The notes below the pieces were generated by a model that was not told the origin of the DNA, made no database searches, and was given only the letters and a program-made list of their open reading frames with translations. A stretch of 64,000 nt of DNA, from positions 62,001 to 126,000 of the forward strand of contig NZ_AP019658.1 in NCBI RefSeq assembly GCF_009938225.1, in the 5' to 3' direction. The translations under genes and the position numbers were made by a program. Shown piece by piece: positions 50,672-61,569 of the stretch. Numbering within the stretch: the stretch's first letter is position 1; each line of letters opens with the position of its first letter. Source of the DNA: Vibrio ponticus. Lineage in GTDB: Bacteria; Pseudomonadota; Gammaproteobacteria; Enterobacterales; Vibrionaceae.

Positions 50672-53146
50672 TTAGTAGTCGTAACTTGCTTGTAGCCAGA
50701 ATTGACGACCTGCTTCGTAAACGCGGTAGACTTCGCCTTGATGGACGAATGAATCAGTGGCGTTTTCGTTGTTTAGCAAGTTGGTGATTTCAGCTGAGAT
50801 AGCTGCGCCATAAGCAAAACTTGGTTTCCATTCGGCTTTGACGTCCCAGCGGAAAGTGTCTTCAAAATCGACACGTTGATACTTAAGAACTTGTTTACCT
50901 GTCGACGGATCGACGGCGTAGTCGTTCTCGTGGCGTGTTGCTTGCGCGCGACCTTGTTGCCATTGCCACAAGTTGTAGATGGTGGTGCCGTACTGAGGCA
51001 GTTCTGCAATCCACTCAACATTGGCGCGAAGCGGCGAGTTAAAGTCAGTACTTGGCAGGTCAGCCGCATTAATGATTTTTCCGTCGTACCACACTTTGTC
51101 GTAATCAAGGTTGGTATTTGGATCGAAGAATGCGTAACCCATATCGCTAGGAGTGTTGCTTTGGGTTTGTTGCCACACAAGTGATGCACTCAGTTGGTTA
51201 CGAACACTTTCAATCACAACCGGAAGACGGTTACGTACGGTTAGAGAAACCGAGTCATGCGTTGTTTCACCGCCGTTATCGAAGGTGCGAATGCGTGCTT
51301 CATTTGGATCATTGGTACCTGGGTATTTCGGTCGGCTGCGAACTTCATCTTTCCCTAAGCGGTGTACGTAATTTAGGGCCCAAATGCTGTTGCGCCACAT
51401 TTGTTGCACGCCAAGAGAGAGCTCGTCGTTGTACGGCGTTTTCAGATCAGACATACCTTCATAGTCTGACGTGGTGGTCCAGCTATCTTGATGCTCACTA
51501 TTTGGGTTACACATCATGTAACAGTGCTTAAGCCCTGCGTTTTGACCTTCATAAAGCGCGTAGGTCAACATTGAACGACCGTAGTAACGGTTAGCACCGG
51601 CAGTGAATACTGTGTCACCATCACCTAACACATCCCAACTGGCAGTAACACGTGGTGCCAGGTTGTTGTTTTTTACAAAGTCATCGCGTTCAAAACGTAA
51701 ACCTGTACGCAGGGTAAAGTTGTGAATTTCGATAGTATCTTCGGCGAAAATGGCGCTATTAGTGTAATTGGTGGTGTAGGTGCCAGCGAAGAAGGCATCG
51801 ACTTGATCGGAATAGTTGAGCCATTCCATTGTATCCCAAGTGCCACGGTAACCATTTCTAAAGTAGGTCTCATCACGGATGTATTTCGCCGTAGTACGGG
51901 TCGTTTCACCACCTACCACAAATTGATGTGTAGTATCACCGAGACGTTTAGGGTTAAAGGTCATTTTGCCTTTAAGGCTGGTATTGTTTTGTTCTGTGCG
52001 CAGATCGCCCGGTCCGCCAGAGGCGTAAGTTACGGGGTTTTGCCAATCTGAGAAGTCCTCTAATTGCACAAAGTAGTCTTGTTCGCTATCGCGAACATCT
52101 TCCATGGCTTGATAACCAAGGGATACGTCCAGTACACCGGCATCTAACATGTGTTCGACTTGCAGTGTGGTAGCAAGACCATTGTGCTCTTCGGTGTAGT
52201 CTGAGTTAGCGACACCATTCATAAAGAGTTCAGACTCGTACTGAGAAAGTGCGACACTAAGGTTTGCTGTGGTTCGAGGCGTTGCGTACCAAGTAAATTT
52301 AGTGAAAATGTTGTCCGAAACGCGGGTCTGATCTTTGATGCTGTCTTGGTATTCGAAGCCGCTGAGTTTATTGTTTTCGAGTACCACGCTACGACCGCCG
52401 GCATTTGCCATCGGAATTGAGGATTCTCGACGAGAGACAGAAGCGACAAAGCCGAGATCATCGGTGATCCCGGTTTCTACAGAAACACCGTAGCTGCGTT
52501 TTTTGTAGTCCGGCTGGAAACGCGCAGGGTTGCTAATATCGTTGCCACTAGAGTCAAAGTTCAGTTTGTCATCGACGATAGTTTTGTTCCAAGAAGAGTC
52601 GGTTTGTCGATAATAAACATTGGCTGAGCTCTCACCTTGCCAACTGCGGCTTTTGGTTTCAACCACACCACCAGTAAAGCCACCAAACTCAACCGGCACG
52701 TTGGCATCATAAACCGTCACGCTCTCAATTAAGCGGCTATCAAGATAAAAGCCTTGTTCGTCAGAGGAGAGGTTTGAGTTAGTGACACCTAAACCATTGT
52801 CAGCAGGATCGATATCATTATTGATGCTCATCCCATCTAATGTGAATGAGTTTTGATAAGCGGTAGAGCCGTGAATCGAAATATCAGATGGCTTAATTTC
52901 ACCTTGATTCAGACTATTATTCCCACTATTTGAGAATTGAACCGCTGGATTTGTTTTCAATAAGTCGGTGATATTTCCATCGCCAGTCGGTCTCTTATTA
53001 ATATCTTCAGCATTAAGAGTTTGTTTACTGGTTAATGGTGCCTCAACTTTATCTTTGACGATAATTTCTTGCTGAGGAATGTCGTCATTAGCAAAGACGC
53101 TAGACGCGGAAAATAGCCCAAATAAGAGAGCGGCTGCGGGTTTCAT
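50672..53146 (-). CDS. TonB-dependent outer-membrane receptor (YddB/FusA-like)
   Basis: This 824-residue receptor has a signal peptide to about residue 19 and a TonB-box-like QEIIVKDK directly after. A plug follows (RPTGDGNITDLLKTNPAVQF, SLNQGEIKPSDISIHGSTAYQNSFTLDG, VPVEFGGFTGGVVETK), then a 22-strand barrel ending FWLQASYDY. Plug and barrel stretches, including DLKTPYNDELSLGVQQ, match the E. coli YddB pattern. A cysteine pair in HCYMMCNP lies in a predicted external loop. First gene of the receptor-ABC-protease operon, transcribed divergently from a TonB operon, with a Fur-like box between. An iron-bearing protein or peptide is the likely ligand type by analogy; unproven. Confidence 0.92.
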   Translation of the reverse strand: MKPAAALLFGLFSASSVFANDDIPQQEIIVKDKVEAPLTSKQTLNAEDINKRPTGDGNITDLLKTNPAVQFSNSGNNSLNQGEIKPSDISIHGSTAYQNSFTLDGMSINNDIDPADNGLGVTNSNLSSDEQGFYLDSRLIESVTVYDANVPVEFGGFTGGVVETKSRSWQGESSANVYYRQTDSSWNKTIVDDKLNFDSSGNDISNPARFQPDYKKRSYGVSVETGITDDLGFVASVSRRESSIPMANAGGRSVVLENNKLSGFEYQDSIKDQTRVSDNIFTKFTWYATPRTTANLSVALSQYESELFMNGVANSDYTEEHNGLATTLQVEHMLDAGVLDVSLGYQAMEDVRDSEQDYFVQLEDFSDWQNPVTYASGGPGDLRTEQNNTSLKGKMTFNPKRLGDTTHQFVVGGETTRTTAKYIRDETYFRNGYRGTWDTMEWLNYSDQVDAFFAGTYTTNYTNSAIFAEDTIEIHNFTLRTGLRFERDDFVKNNNLAPRVTASWDVLGDGDTVFTAGANRYYGRSMLTYALYEGQNAGLKHCYMMCNPNSEHQDSWTTTSDYEGMSDLKTPYNDELSLGVQQMWRNSIWALNYVHRLGKDEVRSRPKYPGTNDPNEARIRTFDNGGETTHDSVSLTVRNRLPVVIESVRNQLSASLVWQQTQSNTPSDMGYAFFDPNTNLDYDKVWYDGKIINAADLPSTDFNSPLRANVEWIAELPQYGTTIYNLWQWQQGRAQATRHENDYAVDPSTGKQVLKYQRVDFEDTFRWDVKAEWKPSFAYGAAISAEITNLLNNENATDSFVHQGEVYRVYEAGRQFWLQASYDY

Positions 53147-53247
53147 TCATTCTGTCCGTATTGTTAAATTGTTTTTAAAATTCTGTATTTGTTATGATAA
53201 ATAGGCTGATGTCCTATTCGGCGGCACAATATCATAATGCAAATCTA

Positions 53248-53266
53248 AATAGCAATTGTTATCATT
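53248..53266. promoter_or_regulatory. Fur-like box in the receptor/TonB divergent region
   Basis: AATAGCAATTGTTATCATT agrees with the Vibrio Fur pattern AATGANAATNATTNTCATT at 13 of 16 defined positions. A partial second site (AGTGATAATC) follows at about 53274. It is placed to control both divergent operons by iron. Confidence 0.65.
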
Positions 53267-53361
53267 AATATTTAGTGATAATCTTCACATCAATTTTTTA
53301 GGGCGGATTCAGCTCTCGTATCGATAGTTCTGTTTGTTTTTTAAGCAGGGTATGGTCGCGA

Positions 53362-54156
53362 GTGAATAGCGCGATGTCGGAGAAAGTTAGGTTGTTTTCT
53401 ATCAGTCAAAAGCAAACTTGGAATAGCGTTCTGCTAGGTTTTGCTGCGAGTTTTTTATTTATTTCGGCGAGTTCTAAAGCGGAAAAAATAGATGAAGTGT
53501 TTCATCAAGATCGAGTGGGTTTAAAAGCGAGCCAGCAAGCACAAAAAAAAGTAGAAGCGCTTGATGATCAAACGTTAGCTATCGTAGAGCAGTATCGACA
53601 AGTGCTCAGAGAACAGCAGTTAGCCGATAAGTACAACCAATTGCTAAATAAACAAATAGACCAACTTGAAGCTGCGCTCGCTGAAATTGAAGCGAAACAA
53701 ACCCAATTAAGAGCGACGCGAATGATGCTAGGACCCCTGTTGGAGGAAATGGTTGAGTCATTAGCGCTGTTAGTACAAGCCGATGCACCGTTTTTATTAC
53801 CAGAGCGACAAGCGAGAGTAGCGAATTTGAAGCGCTTGTTAGTTGATGCCAGTTTGAGTGAGGGAGAGAAAGTTCTTTCCGTACTGGATGCTTACCAAGT
53901 TGAACTGAGTTACGGCTATACCACGGAAAGTTGGCAGGGAAGAGTGGATGGTGCATTGGTTAACTTTGTACGCGTTGGTCGCTTGGGGTTCTACTACTTT
54001 ACTCCTGATGAAAAGCAAGCCGCAGTGTGGCAGCAAGGTTGGCAACCTCTTTCTGTAGATTGGATTGAAGCGTTAAAACAAGCGGCAGAGGTGGCTAGCG
54101 GACAGCAATTACCTTCACTTCTTACTCTCCCAGCTATCAATATCGAGAACAAGTAA
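53362..54156 (+). CDS. DUF3450 periplasmic coiled-coil protein
   Basis: This 264-residue protein has a signal-like hydrophobic segment (about residues 21-40, ending SSKAE), a long coiled coil (about 45-120) and a small C-terminal domain with LSYGYTTESWQG, ALVNFVRVGRLGFYYFTPD. This is the DUF3450 pattern, found as the first gene of TonB2-type operons in marine bacteria. The start is GTG at 53362 or ATG at 53374; neither has a strong ribosome site. It overlaps the next gene's ATG by one base. It probably helps the MotA/TolQ-type partner span the periplasm. Confidence 0.82.
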   Translation: MNSAMSEKVRLFSISQKQTWNSVLLGFAASFLFISASSKAEKIDEVFHQDRVGLKASQQAQKKVEALDDQTLAIVEQYRQVLREQQLADKYNQLLNKQIDQLEAALAEIEAKQTQLRATRMMLGPLLEEMVESLALLVQADAPFLLPERQARVANLKRLLVDASLSEGEKVLSVLDAYQVELSYGYTTESWQGRVDGALVNFVRVGRLGFYYFTPDEKQAAVWQQGWQPLSVDWIEALKQAAEVASGQQLPSLLTLPAINIENK

Positions 54157-55445
54157 TGAAATCAGTATGGCTAATGTTAGCGCTAGCACTGAGCTGGCAA
54201 ACTAGTGTCTCGGCATCAGAGTTGGACAAGGTATTACAACAAGTAAAACAAGGCTCATTGGTGGAAAAACGCCAAGCAGAGCAGAGAGTGAATCAAGTTG
54301 TTGGTGAATTTAACCAAGCAAAAGCCGCGCTCACTGCCGCGCGAAAAAATCTGGCTGAGAGCAATGCGGTTAACATCGAATTAGAAGATCGCATTTTGCA
54401 GCTGCAAGCGAGCTTGAAGCAGAGAAGAGAGCAATATCAAGCGCAACGTGAGTCAATGAACAGCGTGTTTACTCATGTGGTCGAGCATGGCGATATGATG
54501 TTGCAGCGAGTGACGCCGCATGGTCTTTGGCAGTTTGATCAGTCTGACTTCGTCTCTGCGGATGAAGACGCGGTCGATATTGCCCAGATCAAACGTCTTT
54601 GGATGGCACTGCTAGAACAGACGATTCTTTCCGGTAAAGCGATCAGCAGTGAGCAGTCTATTGTGTTAGCCAACGGTAAGCCTCGCGATGCAAAGGTGAC
54701 TCAATTTGGTCCTTTCAATGCTTATGCCGAGCTAGAACAGCCATTGTGGTTGCATTATTTGCCAGGTGAACAAGCGTGGATGGTGATGGACCCGCAACCT
54801 TCGATTTTAGTCACTGAGCAGCAGGCAACGATTGACCCTAGCTTTGGTGCACTACTTGATAAACAAGCCCATGCCCCGAGTTGGTTAGAGCGCATGGCAC
54901 CGGCTGGTGTGGTGGGTGTGCTGATCGTGCTGATTGGTGTGTTAGGTGCAGGTATTGCGTTGGTGCGTAGCCTCGCTTTGCGCAAAGCCAAACGTCAGAT
55001 GTATGTACAGATGAGTGCTGAGAAGGTCAGTGATGACAATGCCCTCGGACGGGTGATGTTAGCCAGTGAAAAATGCCAAAACGCACAGCTTGAAGCGGTG
55101 ATCGACGAAGCGGTATTGAAAGAAGTACCAAGCTTTAAGACAGGTGTCGGTAGTTTGGCTGTATTTGCAAGTATTCCTCCACTTTTAGGTCTTCTTGGTA
55201 CAGTTGGCGGCATGATCGAGACATTTCGGATTATTACTGAGCATGGCAGTGCGGACAGTCAGCTGTTATCAGGCGGTATCTCTCAAGCATTGCTAACCAC
55301 TGAAATGGGCTTGATTGTCGCAGTACCGTTGTTGTTGTTGCATTGCGGACTAAAGGCACAAAGCACTCAATTAATCGAGTTACTGGAGCAACAGAGTGTT
55401 GGCTTGGTTGTGTTACGCCAGCAGGCGAATGCCAAGAGGTCTTAA
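54156..55445 (+). CDS. Large ExbB-family proton-channel protein (TtpC-like)
   Basis: This 429-residue protein has a signal peptide (to about residue 21), a periplasmic coiled coil (about 25-110), a linker domain, and then three C-terminal helices of the MotA/TolQ/ExbB fold. The channel region includes FASIPPLLGLLGTVGGMIETFRIITEHG and ISQALLTTEMGLIVAVPLLLLHC. In Vibrio TonB2 systems such an extended ExbB-like protein (TtpC) is needed in addition to the short ExbB, and is thought to couple to the partner across the periplasm. It is followed directly by exbB. Confidence 0.88.
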   Translation: MKSVWLMLALALSWQTSVSASELDKVLQQVKQGSLVEKRQAEQRVNQVVGEFNQAKAALTAARKNLAESNAVNIELEDRILQLQASLKQRREQYQAQRESMNSVFTHVVEHGDMMLQRVTPHGLWQFDQSDFVSADEDAVDIAQIKRLWMALLEQTILSGKAISSEQSIVLANGKPRDAKVTQFGPFNAYAELEQPLWLHYLPGEQAWMVMDPQPSILVTEQQATIDPSFGALLDKQAHAPSWLERMAPAGVVGVLIVLIGVLGAGIALVRSLALRKAKRQMYVQMSAEKVSDDNALGRVMLASEKCQNAQLEAVIDEAVLKEVPSFKTGVGSLAVFASIPPLLGLLGTVGGMIETFRIITEHGSADSQLLSGGISQALLTTEMGLIVAVPLLLLHCGLKAQSTQLIELLEQQSVGLVVLRQQANAKRS

Positions 55446-55964
55446 ATGCTCAATTTTATTCAGACAGCGGGCCCTTTAGTTTGGGGGATCATCGCGCTTT
55501 CCACCTTGATGTGGTGGTTGATTGCTCGCGCCTACCACAATCAATCGCGCTGCCGAATGAGCTTTGAATCTTCTTTAGTTATGCAGCGAGAAATACAAAG
55601 TGAACTGGCTACTAATGACTATCAGCATGTGTGCCGTACTTGGTTAAGCCAAGCGGAACAGCAGCTTAATCAAGGTCTGGCTTGGGTATCGGTTTTGGTG
55701 AAAGTACTTCCGCTATTGGGGTTGCTAGGGACGGTCGACGGTATGATCGATAGCTTCCAGCAGCTTGATCAACTGGATATTCAACGCCAACTTTCTGGTG
55801 GGATTTCCCAAGCTTTATTAACCACATTATCGGGCTTAGTGACATCACTGTCGGGCTTGTATTTTGTGCATAACCTTAATCAGCGTAAGCGCCGTTACTT
55901 AGCCGAGTTTCGCAGTCAACTTGAGGTTAAACATCTAGAGGTCACACATGCGTTTCCGTCATAG
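55446..55964 (+). CDS. exbB: ExbB proton-channel subunit
   Basis: This 172-residue inner-membrane protein is a short ExbB with three helices: GPLVWGIIALSTLMWWLIAR, LVKVLPLLGLLGTVDGMIDSFQQL and SQALLTTLSGLVTSLSGLYFVHNL. It forms the pentamer that uses the proton gradient to drive TonB. It overlaps exbD by 17 bases. Confidence 0.92.
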   Translation: MLNFIQTAGPLVWGIIALSTLMWWLIARAYHNQSRCRMSFESSLVMQREIQSELATNDYQHVCRTWLSQAEQQLNQGLAWVSVLVKVLPLLGLLGTVDGMIDSFQQLDQLDIQRQLSGGISQALLTTLSGLVTSLSGLYFVHNLNQRKRRYLAEFRSQLEVKHLEVTHAFPS

Positions 55965-56349
55965 TGAAGATTCTGCCGAGCAGGCAAATGTGGATATGAC
56001 GCCATTGATTGATGTGGTGTTTATCTTGCTGATTTTCTTTATTTTATCTGCCTCATTTCAGCAGCAGAATCAAATTCGAGTCGAGCGTCCCAATAGCCAA
56101 GTCACCGATTCTATCTCCAGTGTGTCGTTGACTGTCGCTGTCGACGAACAAGGACAAATTTGGCTTGATAATCAAGCGGTGGAAGTGGCAATGCTCACCA
56201 GTCGAGTGCAGCAGAAAGCTGCCCAAGCGAGCAATGTCTCGGTTGTAATTGACGTTGATAAATCGGTCGATAGTGGGCGCTTAATTCAAGTGATTGATAA
56301 GGTACGTATTGCAGGGGTAAATAATGTTGCTGTTGCTACAGAGTCCTAG
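55948..56349 (+). CDS. exbD: ExbD proton-channel subunit
   Basis: This 133-residue protein has a single helix with the essential membrane aspartate in VDMTPLIDVVFILLIFFIL (about residues 13-31) and a periplasmic ExbD/TolR domain ending GVNNVAVATE. It sits inside the ExbB pore. It overlaps tonB by 26 bases. Confidence 0.93.
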   Translation: MRFRHSEDSAEQANVDMTPLIDVVFILLIFFILSASFQQQNQIRVERPNSQVTDSISSVSLTVAVDEQGQIWLDNQAVEVAMLTSRVQQKAAQASNVSVVIDVDKSVDSGRLIQVIDKVRIAGVNNVAVATES

Positions 56350-56992
56350 TCTAAAGCGCTGTTGGTACCATCAACCACTGCTATTTGCACTATTGATTAA
56401 TATCGCGCTGGTCGGGTTGATGTATTGGCTGACGATGGGGAATCAAAATATGAGTCGCACTAAGTCGGTGAGTTTGTCTACCGTGTTTCAAGCGCGTCAG
56501 ACCGAGAGCGTTGAGCCGGAGCTGGAACCGTTATTTGAGGTTAGCCAAGCCCCACAAAGCGCTTCGATGCCACCGCCACCAATGGCATTGAATGTCACCA
56601 GTTTGGAGTTTGATTCATCGGTAACGATTCCCAACATTAAGGTGCCACTTGAAACCAGTAAGCCCAATTTACAAATGGTGAGCTTGACGTTTAGTCCGCA
56701 AGGCAATGGGCTCGGTAGCGTGATGACGAGTGCGATGGCACAGGCAAAGCCAGTCTTTCAAATTCCACCACAGTATCCGGCGAAAGCGAAACAAAATGGC
56801 ATTGAAGGGTATGTCACCCTCGACTTACTGGTTGATGTAAGTGGTCGAGCACAAGAGATTAAAGTGGTTGAAGAAACTCCAGCAGGCGTGTTTGCCCGCT
56901 CAGCGAAACGTGCGGTCATTCGTTGGCGTTTTGCCGCTCCCGAAGAAAGCCAATGGCAAAGGATCACTATCCGCTATGAATTGGAAAAATAG
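56324..56992 (+). CDS. tonB: TonB energy-transducing protein (TonB2 type)
   Basis: This 222-residue protein has an N-terminal membrane anchor (about 17-38), a short periplasmic spacer with MPPPPMAL in place of a long proline rod, and the C-terminal TonB fold with PPQYPAKAKQNGIEGYVTLDLLVDVSGRA and ARSAKRAVIRWRF. It transmits energy to outer-membrane receptors. The short spacer is typical of TonB2 proteins, which rely on partner proteins such as the extended ExbB relative. The likely client is the divergent YddB-like receptor. Confidence 0.93.
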   Translation: MLLLLQSPSLKRCWYHQPLLFALLINIALVGLMYWLTMGNQNMSRTKSVSLSTVFQARQTESVEPELEPLFEVSQAPQSASMPPPPMALNVTSLEFDSSVTIPNIKVPLETSKPNLQMVSLTFSPQGNGLGSVMTSAMAQAKPVFQIPPQYPAKAKQNGIEGYVTLDLLVDVSGRAQEIKVVEETPAGVFARSAKRAVIRWRFAAPEESQWQRITIRYELEK

Positions 56993-58142
56993 TTTCATCC
57001 TATTGTGCCTGTTCTCGTCTCTTTCATGGGCAAGTGGCGAGGCAAGACACTATCAAACCTATCAACGTTTACAGATGCAGCTACAAAAAGATCCGGTTGC
57101 AACCCTTGCGGCGATTGAGTTGTTTACTAAGCAAGTTGCCTCAGCAGACGATCAGTCGAAGCAGATGGCAGCTTATTTGCATTTGCAAGCGTGTATTGCG
57201 CTGAATCGTTATAGTTGCGCGGCAAACGCCGTAGAGATTTTGCTGGCGTTAAATCAAGATGAAGCGCGTAAACCTGAGTTACTCAAGTTATCTGCTCAGC
57301 TGCATTATCAAACACAGAGCTACAACACGGTAATCAACCATGTGCAACAGTGGTTGAACTTAAGTCAGTCGCAGCAAGTCTCGCCATCGGCAAAAGATTG
57401 GGCGGAAATGTACTCTTTGCAGGCTTATGGGCAGTTTTATTTGCAAGCTTATCAACCTGCTATTGTTGCGATAGAGCGTGCGATTAAGTATCAAAAAACA
57501 GAACAAAGAGAGCTGTTCGCTTTGGGTTTATATCAGCAGCAAAAAGATTGGCGCAATGTGAATCGCGTATTGAAGTCCCTAGTTTCTGCACACGCCCATA
57601 AACCAGAATATTGGGAAAAATACGCTTACTCATTTCTTAAGCTTGATCAGCAAAAGCAAGCGCTGCACACATTAGGCAGTGCTTACAAAGCGGGTAACTT
57701 ACCGCAGCGTAGCATTATTTTATATGCACAAATGTTGTTGCGTTTTAATGCTCCTGATCGAGCGGCAAATGTGTTGGAAGCACATCCTAATCTAGCGAGC
57801 CATGCTATCTATAATTCGTTACTGACGCAAAGCTATCTACTGGCGCGGGATAAAGATAACGCGGCGAAATGGTTGGCGAAATCGACACACAAAGATGCCG
57901 ACATTACCCGTGGTTTGCTCGCCTACCAACAGGGGCAGTGGCAGCAGGTTGTGACGTTATTCTCTTCGCTTGATGTGGCTAAAAAGCGTAATCACTATTG
58001 GTTATTGTTAGCGGCGATTAGTGAGTTCGAATTGCAACGCTGGCAACAAGCTCGAGTCGCGTTTGAACGCTTGGCAGGCACGCACTATGCTGAGCTGGCG
58101 ACTCAGTGGTTGAGTCAGATTGATTATCTAACCAGTGAATAA
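56976..58142 (+). CDS. TPR-repeat periplasmic protein of the TonB operon
   Basis: This 388-residue protein has a signal peptide (MNWKNSFILLCLFSSLSWA). I start at 56976, inside tonB, where AAAGGAT lies upstream; the longer frame is an artefact of overlap. The mature part is helical with repeated tetratricopeptide-like pairs (about residues 40-380), for example KPEYWEKYAYSFLKLDQQKQAL and WLLLAAISEFELQRWQQARVAFERL. TPR proteins close several TonB2 operons. A scaffold for the TonB complex or for the client pathway is likely. Confidence 0.84.
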   Translation: MNWKNSFILLCLFSSLSWASGEARHYQTYQRLQMQLQKDPVATLAAIELFTKQVASADDQSKQMAAYLHLQACIALNRYSCAANAVEILLALNQDEARKPELLKLSAQLHYQTQSYNTVINHVQQWLNLSQSQQVSPSAKDWAEMYSLQAYGQFYLQAYQPAIVAIERAIKYQKTEQRELFALGLYQQQKDWRNVNRVLKSLVSAHAHKPEYWEKYAYSFLKLDQQKQALHTLGSAYKAGNLPQRSIILYAQMLLRFNAPDRAANVLEAHPNLASHAIYNSLLTQSYLLARDKDNAAKWLAKSTHKDADITRGLLAYQQGQWQQVVTLFSSLDVAKKRNHYWLLLAAISEFELQRWQQARVAFERLAGTHYAELATQWLSQIDYLTSE

Positions 58143-58173
58143 GTTCTTAGCAAACGTGGAATGAGATAGAAAA

Positions 58174-58193
58174 GGGTTAGCCGCAGCTAACCC
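58174..58193. terminator. Bidirectional terminator after the TonB operon
   Basis: GGGTTAGC-CGCA-GCTAACCC perfect 8-base stem between convergent genes, with A-rich sequence upstream and TATTT downstream. Confidence 0.75.
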
Positions 58194-58220
58194 TATTTGA
58201 AGACCTTATCGAAGCGTGTA

Positions 58221-59959
<1,739 letters not shown>

Positions 59960-60281
59960 TATCTATACAGCTGAAAGTTGATTATGCGGATTCTCTAGCT
60001 TAGAGGTAGAGGGAATGTGTCAGAAAGTGAACTAGGATGAGAATTTCGCGACTGGTTGGTTAACTTATCAGCATCGTCTGAGCTCAGTAAAGACGAGGCT
60101 CGACGACGAAATATGCAACTGAGAATGGATTGGATCGGTTAATGATGTCGATAAAATGTTTGAGTCGAAGTCGGCAGTTTGCAACTAACTATCTGTAATA
60201 CAATGACGATATCGTTTGCTTGAAACGTCTCAAGATAACTTGAGCATGACTAAGTGGCACTAAGCCGTAATAAGGATAGAT
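59960..60281. other. Divergent intergenic region
   Basis: 322 bases between the EIIB gene and the cpdP-like gene. The only structure seen is CTCAAG-ATAA-CTTGAG (60229-60244), just upstream of the cpdP start. No small gene was recognised. Confidence 0.5.
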
Positions 60282-61265
60282 ATGTTAAAAACGAAACTAG
60301 CGCTATTGATTGGTTGTTTGTCTTTTGGCGTTAATGCCGCCAGTTTTGAAGCGGTGACTTTAGGTAGTAAAGGTGGCATACAAGACGGCAACTTGACCGC
60401 ATTTATGCTCAAAAGTGAGCAAGATGACAACTATGTACTGCTTGATGCTGGTTCAGTGGTTAACGGTTTGATTGTGTCTGAGCAAAAAGGCGCGTTTGAT
60501 GATGTGAAAGTGCCGCAAGAGTCTAACTTAACCAAAGTTGGCTACCTGTTAAAAGAGAAAGTGAAAGGCTACTTGATCAGCCACGCTCACCTTGACCACG
60601 TCGCGGGCATGATTATCAGTTCTCCAGATGACAGCAATAAACCAATCTATGGTTTGTCTGCCACCAATGAAGCGTTGATGAATAACTACTTTAACTGGTC
60701 AGCATGGCCAAACTTCGGTAACGAAGGTAATGGTTTCAAGCTAAGTAAATACACCTACACAGATTTGCCGCAATACCAATGGCAGCCAGTAAAAGGCACC
60801 AGCATGCAAGTGATAGCGATGCCATTGGCGCACTCTGGTGGTCAATCTACGGCATTTGCGCTGAAAGATAGCGACGGCGACCTATTTGTTTACTTTGGTG
60901 ATACGGGACCTGACGCGGTCGAGAAAAGCGATGCGTTGAGCAAAGTGTGGCAAACGCTAGCGCCGTTTGTGAAAGAGGGGCAGCTAAAAGGTATTGTGAT
61001 TGAAGTCTCCTTTACCAATAAAACGCCAGATAAAATGCTGTTTGGTCATCTAACACCAAATTGGTTGTTAAAAGAACTGACGGCACTTGAGACACTTGCA
61101 GGCAAAGGTAGCCTAGAAGATCTAGATGTGGTGATTAGCCATATCAAATACAGCTTGAAGAAAGGCGAGGACCCACAAGTGGTCATTCAACGTGAATTGG
61201 AACAGGGCAATGAGCTTGGTGTGAACTTCCACTTCCCAGCCCAAGGTGATGCGTTAAGTTTTTAA
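60282..61265 (+). CDS. cpdP: Class II 3',5'-cyclic-nucleotide phosphodiesterase, periplasmic
   Basis: This 327-residue metallo-hydrolase has a signal peptide (MLKTKLALLIGCLSFGVNA). Its motifs are SHAHLDHVAGMI (metal ligands, about residue 101), AMPLAHSGGQSTAF, YFGDTGPD and a late FGHLTPNWL, in the order of class II cyclic-nucleotide phosphodiesterases. It resembles CpdP of Vibrio fischeri, a periplasmic enzyme that lets the cell use external cAMP. The length fits. Good ribosome site (TAAGGATAG). Monocistronic. Confidence 0.9.
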   Translation: MLKTKLALLIGCLSFGVNAASFEAVTLGSKGGIQDGNLTAFMLKSEQDDNYVLLDAGSVVNGLIVSEQKGAFDDVKVPQESNLTKVGYLLKEKVKGYLISHAHLDHVAGMIISSPDDSNKPIYGLSATNEALMNNYFNWSAWPNFGNEGNGFKLSKYTYTDLPQYQWQPVKGTSMQVIAMPLAHSGGQSTAFALKDSDGDLFVYFGDTGPDAVEKSDALSKVWQTLAPFVKEGQLKGIVIEVSFTNKTPDKMLFGHLTPNWLLKELTALETLAGKGSLEDLDVVISHIKYSLKKGEDPQVVIQRELEQGNELGVNFHFPAQGDALSF

Positions 61266-61292
61266 CCTTATCGACTTCGTTTGATCTTCATT

Positions 61293-61319
61293 AGCCTCGC
61301 GATTTTGCGGGGCTTTTTA
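61293..61319 (+). terminator. Rho-independent terminator of cpdP
   Basis: AGCCTCGC / GCGGGGCT stem (one G-T pair) and TTTTT. The remaining 250 bases before the hydrolase gene show no gene or clear site. Confidence 0.85.
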
Positions 61320-61569
61320 TTGTCACGCTCGTTACTTCGTGAATATGTTCAATTAACGGTTGGGATTAGGTACCACGGACAAGTATGTGAGTATTTAGTA
61401 CTTTTTTGTATGAATTGGTTTGGCACATCGATTTGATGTATTGATAAAACTTTAACTAAATAGTGAGATCTCGGTACTGATCGCGGCGCTTTTTTGTGAA
61501 GGTGTGGACGTTGTTAAAAATTTGCGCTGGTTAGAATGCCCTTGATTTACACGAACAAGGGAAAGGATT

